From the NCBI GenBank assembly GCA_003282885.1, contig QBYJ01000001.1:53625-117624 (forward strand): DNA of 64,000 nt. The letters run 5' to 3'. Origin of the DNA: SAR116 cluster bacterium AG-325-F22 (GTDB lineage Bacteria > Pseudomonadota > Alphaproteobacteria > Puniceispirillales > Marisalimonadaceae). How positions within the stretch are numbered: position 1 is the stretch's first letter; every line of letters starts with the position of its first letter. Positions 61,149 through 64,000 of the stretch are shown piece by piece. The notes below the pieces were generated by a model. That model was given only the letters and a program-made list of their open reading frames with translations, was not told where the DNA came from and searched no databases. Position numbers and translations under genes: made by a program.

Positions 61149-63293
61149 ATGAAATTTTTAAAAATATTTTTTGTTTTAATTTTGTTTCTCCCTGGAGAGA
61201 TATTTGGAGATGATAATAAAAATATATCATCAGGTAGTGATGATGTTAAATTCTCAAGTGACAATGTAGAAGTAGATGAAAAAAATAAAATAGTGACTGC
61301 ATTAGGTAATGTTTTAATAATTAATGCCTCTAGGAAAATTGAAGCTGACAAAGTTACTTATGATCAAATTTCCGATACCGCTATTGCTGTTGGTAATGTT
61401 ATGTTAACAGAAAAAGATGGTTCTATATTTGAAACAGATAAAGCGGTTTTAAAGAATGAATTTAAATCGGTTTTAGCTATACCACTTTTTGGAAAGCTAG
61501 CGGACAAATCAAGTATTAGTGCTGAAAAATTGGATAAAAATGATTTTGGAGAAAGTTTTTTTTATGAAGGAATGTATACTGCTTGTGAATGTGACTTTAA
61601 AAAAAATGAAACACCAATTTGGAGACTAGAATCTAAAGAAATTAAACATGATCCAAAAACGCAAACTATTTACATTAAAAATGCTGTAATGAAAATATTT
61701 TCTTTGCCTATTTATTATGTTCCATATTTAAGTTTTGCAGATTGGACTGTAAAACGACGTTCGGGTTTTTTAACACCTGTTTATGGATATTCAAAAAAAA
61801 ATAGATTTAATCTTAAAATTCCATATTACTATGCCCCTGAAAATGATCCTACTTGGGACATGACATTTACTTCTCATCAAAATGGAAAAACAGGACACGC
61901 TGACCAATTAAATATTAGAAAACAATATGAAAATTCTTTTTTGGAAACAAATATTTATAAAGGAAATCTAGATACAAATAAATCTAATGGGGACAATGTA
62001 TTTGGCATTAATTTAAAGGCATCATCTGACTTGAAATATAATTGGAATATGAAGCTTGAGGCTAAATATGCAGATCAGGAAACTTTCATGAGAAGATATG
62101 GATTTGATGGAGATTCAAGATATAAAAGTTATGTGGAATTAGAAAAAAATAATGAAAACTCAATTTCGTTTATTGAAATATATAATATTCAAAATCTCGA
62201 TGAGAAAAGTAGCAATAACGAACCAATATTAGCTCCATCAATATCACACCATATTTTTAATAGTAGCAAAAAATATAATTACGATATTAAATTCAAGGCT
62301 CATTCAATCTATAATGACGAAGGCTATGATATTAAAAGATGGTCTGGGATTGGGAAAATTAATAAAAAATTAGATCTTACGAATATCTCTTTAGAAGCAG
62401 AGACAAATATAGGCGTGGACTTATATTCAATTCAAGGTAGACCTTCATCTGATACTAATGATAACAGATACGTTGACAGGATATCTTCAGGATTTTCTGT
62501 TGCTGCGAGTAATCAATATGGATTTATTAACGATCTATCTCACTTTATTATAGAACCTAAAATTCAGTTTAGCTCTGTTTTTTCATCTGATAGAACTGAG
62601 GAAATTCCAAATAGAGATTCTGCAGAATTCAAATTAGATCAATCGAATTTATTTTTAAATAATCAATACCAAGGAAGAGATAATATACAAAGAAATGACA
62701 GAATAAATGTCGGCATTACCTCATTCATTACGACTGAAAACTTAGGTGATCTAAATTTCTTTATAGGACAAAGTCAAAAAGTTAGTGGTACTCAAAAAAA
62801 TCTAACCATGCCCAATGAAGACAGACAATCCCATATTGTCAACTCAATAGACTGGATGCTAAGTGAGACATATAAATTTTCATGGTTTTCTCTAAATGAT
62901 CACCATAATTTAAAATCAGACACGTCAGAATTTAGTTTTAGCGGTTTCTTTGAGGGATGGAACTATTTAGCTAACCATAGATCAGTTGATGGAGGATTTA
63001 TTTCTAACAATGTCGATCGAGAAGAATTAAAATTAGAATTATCTAAAAATTTTTCAAACTGGAAAACTAGTTATTCAAGAACATATGACTTAAATGATAA
63101 CAAAGAAGAGCTAGTTTCAGAAAATTTAGGGTTAGAGTACAAAGATTTTGGCTATGCTTTTGGAAACTGTCTAACTATTTTATTAAAATATAAAAGTACA
63201 AGTAAAATTGTAGATAGAGACTTAATTCCAGAAGATTCTATTTATTTAACTTTTAATTTTAGAAATTTAGGTGCTTACGATTGGCCACTATAA
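61149..63293 (+). CDS. lptD: LPS-assembly protein LptD-like
   Basis: Signal peptide; OstA-like domain (SSDNVEVDEKNKIVTALGNVLIINASRKIEADKVTYDQ); MKIFSLPIYYVPYLSFADWTVKRRSGFLTPVYGYS; beta-barrel C-terminus. Confidence 0.9.
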   Translation: MKFLKIFFVLILFLPGEIFGDDNKNISSGSDDVKFSSDNVEVDEKNKIVTALGNVLIINASRKIEADKVTYDQISDTAIAVGNVMLTEKDGSIFETDKAVLKNEFKSVLAIPLFGKLADKSSISAEKLDKNDFGESFFYEGMYTACECDFKKNETPIWRLESKEIKHDPKTQTIYIKNAVMKIFSLPIYYVPYLSFADWTVKRRSGFLTPVYGYSKKNRFNLKIPYYYAPENDPTWDMTFTSHQNGKTGHADQLNIRKQYENSFLETNIYKGNLDTNKSNGDNVFGINLKASSDLKYNWNMKLEAKYADQETFMRRYGFDGDSRYKSYVELEKNNENSISFIEIYNIQNLDEKSSNNEPILAPSISHHIFNSSKKYNYDIKFKAHSIYNDEGYDIKRWSGIGKINKKLDLTNISLEAETNIGVDLYSIQGRPSSDTNDNRYVDRISSGFSVAASNQYGFINDLSHFIIEPKIQFSSVFSSDRTEEIPNRDSAEFKLDQSNLFLNNQYQGRDNIQRNDRINVGITSFITTENLGDLNFFIGQSQKVSGTQKNLTMPNEDRQSHIVNSIDWMLSETYKFSWFSLNDHHNLKSDTSEFSFSGFFEGWNYLANHRSVDGGFISNNVDREELKLELSKNFSNWKTSYSRTYDLNDNKEELVSENLGLEYKDFGYAFGNCLTILLKYKSTSKIVDRDLIPEDSIYLTFNFRNLGAYDWPL

Positions 63294-63327
63294 GAGATTA
63301 ATAAAGCACTCAATAAAATTTAAAATA

Positions 63328-63900
63328 TTAATCAAAAACATATATAAATTTTTTAAGCATGTTGTTTGCCAGATTAAAATTTATATTCTTTGGCACCTTG
63401 AAAAGAGCTTGTCTTCCACAAATCTCGTAAATAGGAATAATTTCTTCAATAATATGATAATGAGGCCTATTGTTATAATCATCAAATATTATTATGCTAT
63501 TAGTTTTTGCGTTGATTAAGCTATATAGAAAACAAGCGACCCTAAAACGACCATCAATCAAAACCACATCAGCTTTTTGTTTAAAATTCCAAACATTGCT
63601 AATATAATCAATAAAACGGTCCCTATAATAATATGATTTTGGTCGTCCCCAATTTTCTAAATCGCCTAAGTTTATCCAGTTTATTTTTATTCTTGAACTT
63701 TTATTTGCAACCTTAATGGTATCTATCCATTTCTTGTCTGTATCTACACAAATTATATTTGATTGTGTGTTCTCTAAAACCCAATTGGTTGATGCCCCAA
63801 CACCATACTCAAAATAAAAATTACATTTTAATAAATATTTTTTAAAAAGATTGTCATCTCCGTCAAAAATAATATTTTTTTCCTGTGTCCCTTTTGACAT
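63328..63900 (-). CDS. Putative SAM-dependent methyltransferase-fold protein
   Basis: FYFEYGVGASTNWVLENTQSNIICVDTDKKWI resembles motif I/II; DVVLIDGRFRVACFLYSL. Confidence 0.6.
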   Translation of the reverse strand: MSKGTQEKNIIFDGDDNLFKKYLLKCNFYFEYGVGASTNWVLENTQSNIICVDTDKKWIDTIKVANKSSRIKINWINLGDLENWGRPKSYYYRDRFIDYISNVWNFKQKADVVLIDGRFRVACFLYSLINAKTNSIIIFDDYNNRPHYHIIEEIIPIYEICGRQALFKVPKNINFNLANNMLKKFIYVFD

Positions 63901-64000
63901 TATTTATTTAAATCTCTGATTATTGCAAAAAAATTAAACCAATAAAAACGTAATTTGCCTAATAAAGTTTTATTCGTTTTAAGTCGGTTATACTTGTCAA

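Noticed and set aside
63271-63519. 82-aa plus-strand ORF at the end of lptD
   Set aside because: Mostly antisense to the better-supported 63328..63900 gene; biased composition.

Overview
The window looks like a compact, AT-rich chromosomal segment from an alphaproteobacterium. Support comes from the hup-lon-clpX-clpP-tig cluster, GcrA, C4-pathway 5-aminolevulinate synthase, a GTTC-N7-GTTC SOS box at recA, and a tRNA-His with an encoded G-1. Most of it is housekeeping: glnB-glnA, parE, alaS-recA-dksA, hemA-hemH, amtB-glnK, queG-tgt-queA-kdsD, an iscR-sufBCDS-sufT-sufA operon, six tRNA genes and an lptD-like gene. I saw no rRNA, CRISPR array, prophage, transposon or obvious defence or biosynthetic island. 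The items most worth a second look are: (1) a CysQ-TsaC/Sua5 fusion ORF at 57.8-59.6 kb; (2) a cobalamin riboswitch with an intrinsic terminator controlling a TonB receptor and a coupled small membrane protein; (3) a 454-aa protein I cannot place in any family; (4) a substrate-binding-fold protein without a signal peptide; (5) a perfect inverted repeat at the start of the Rrf2/suf operon; and (6) many convergent gene pairs separated by 6 bp or less with no visible terminator. I do not see a clearly new multi-gene system. All assignments come from reading the sequence and translations; no searches were run.
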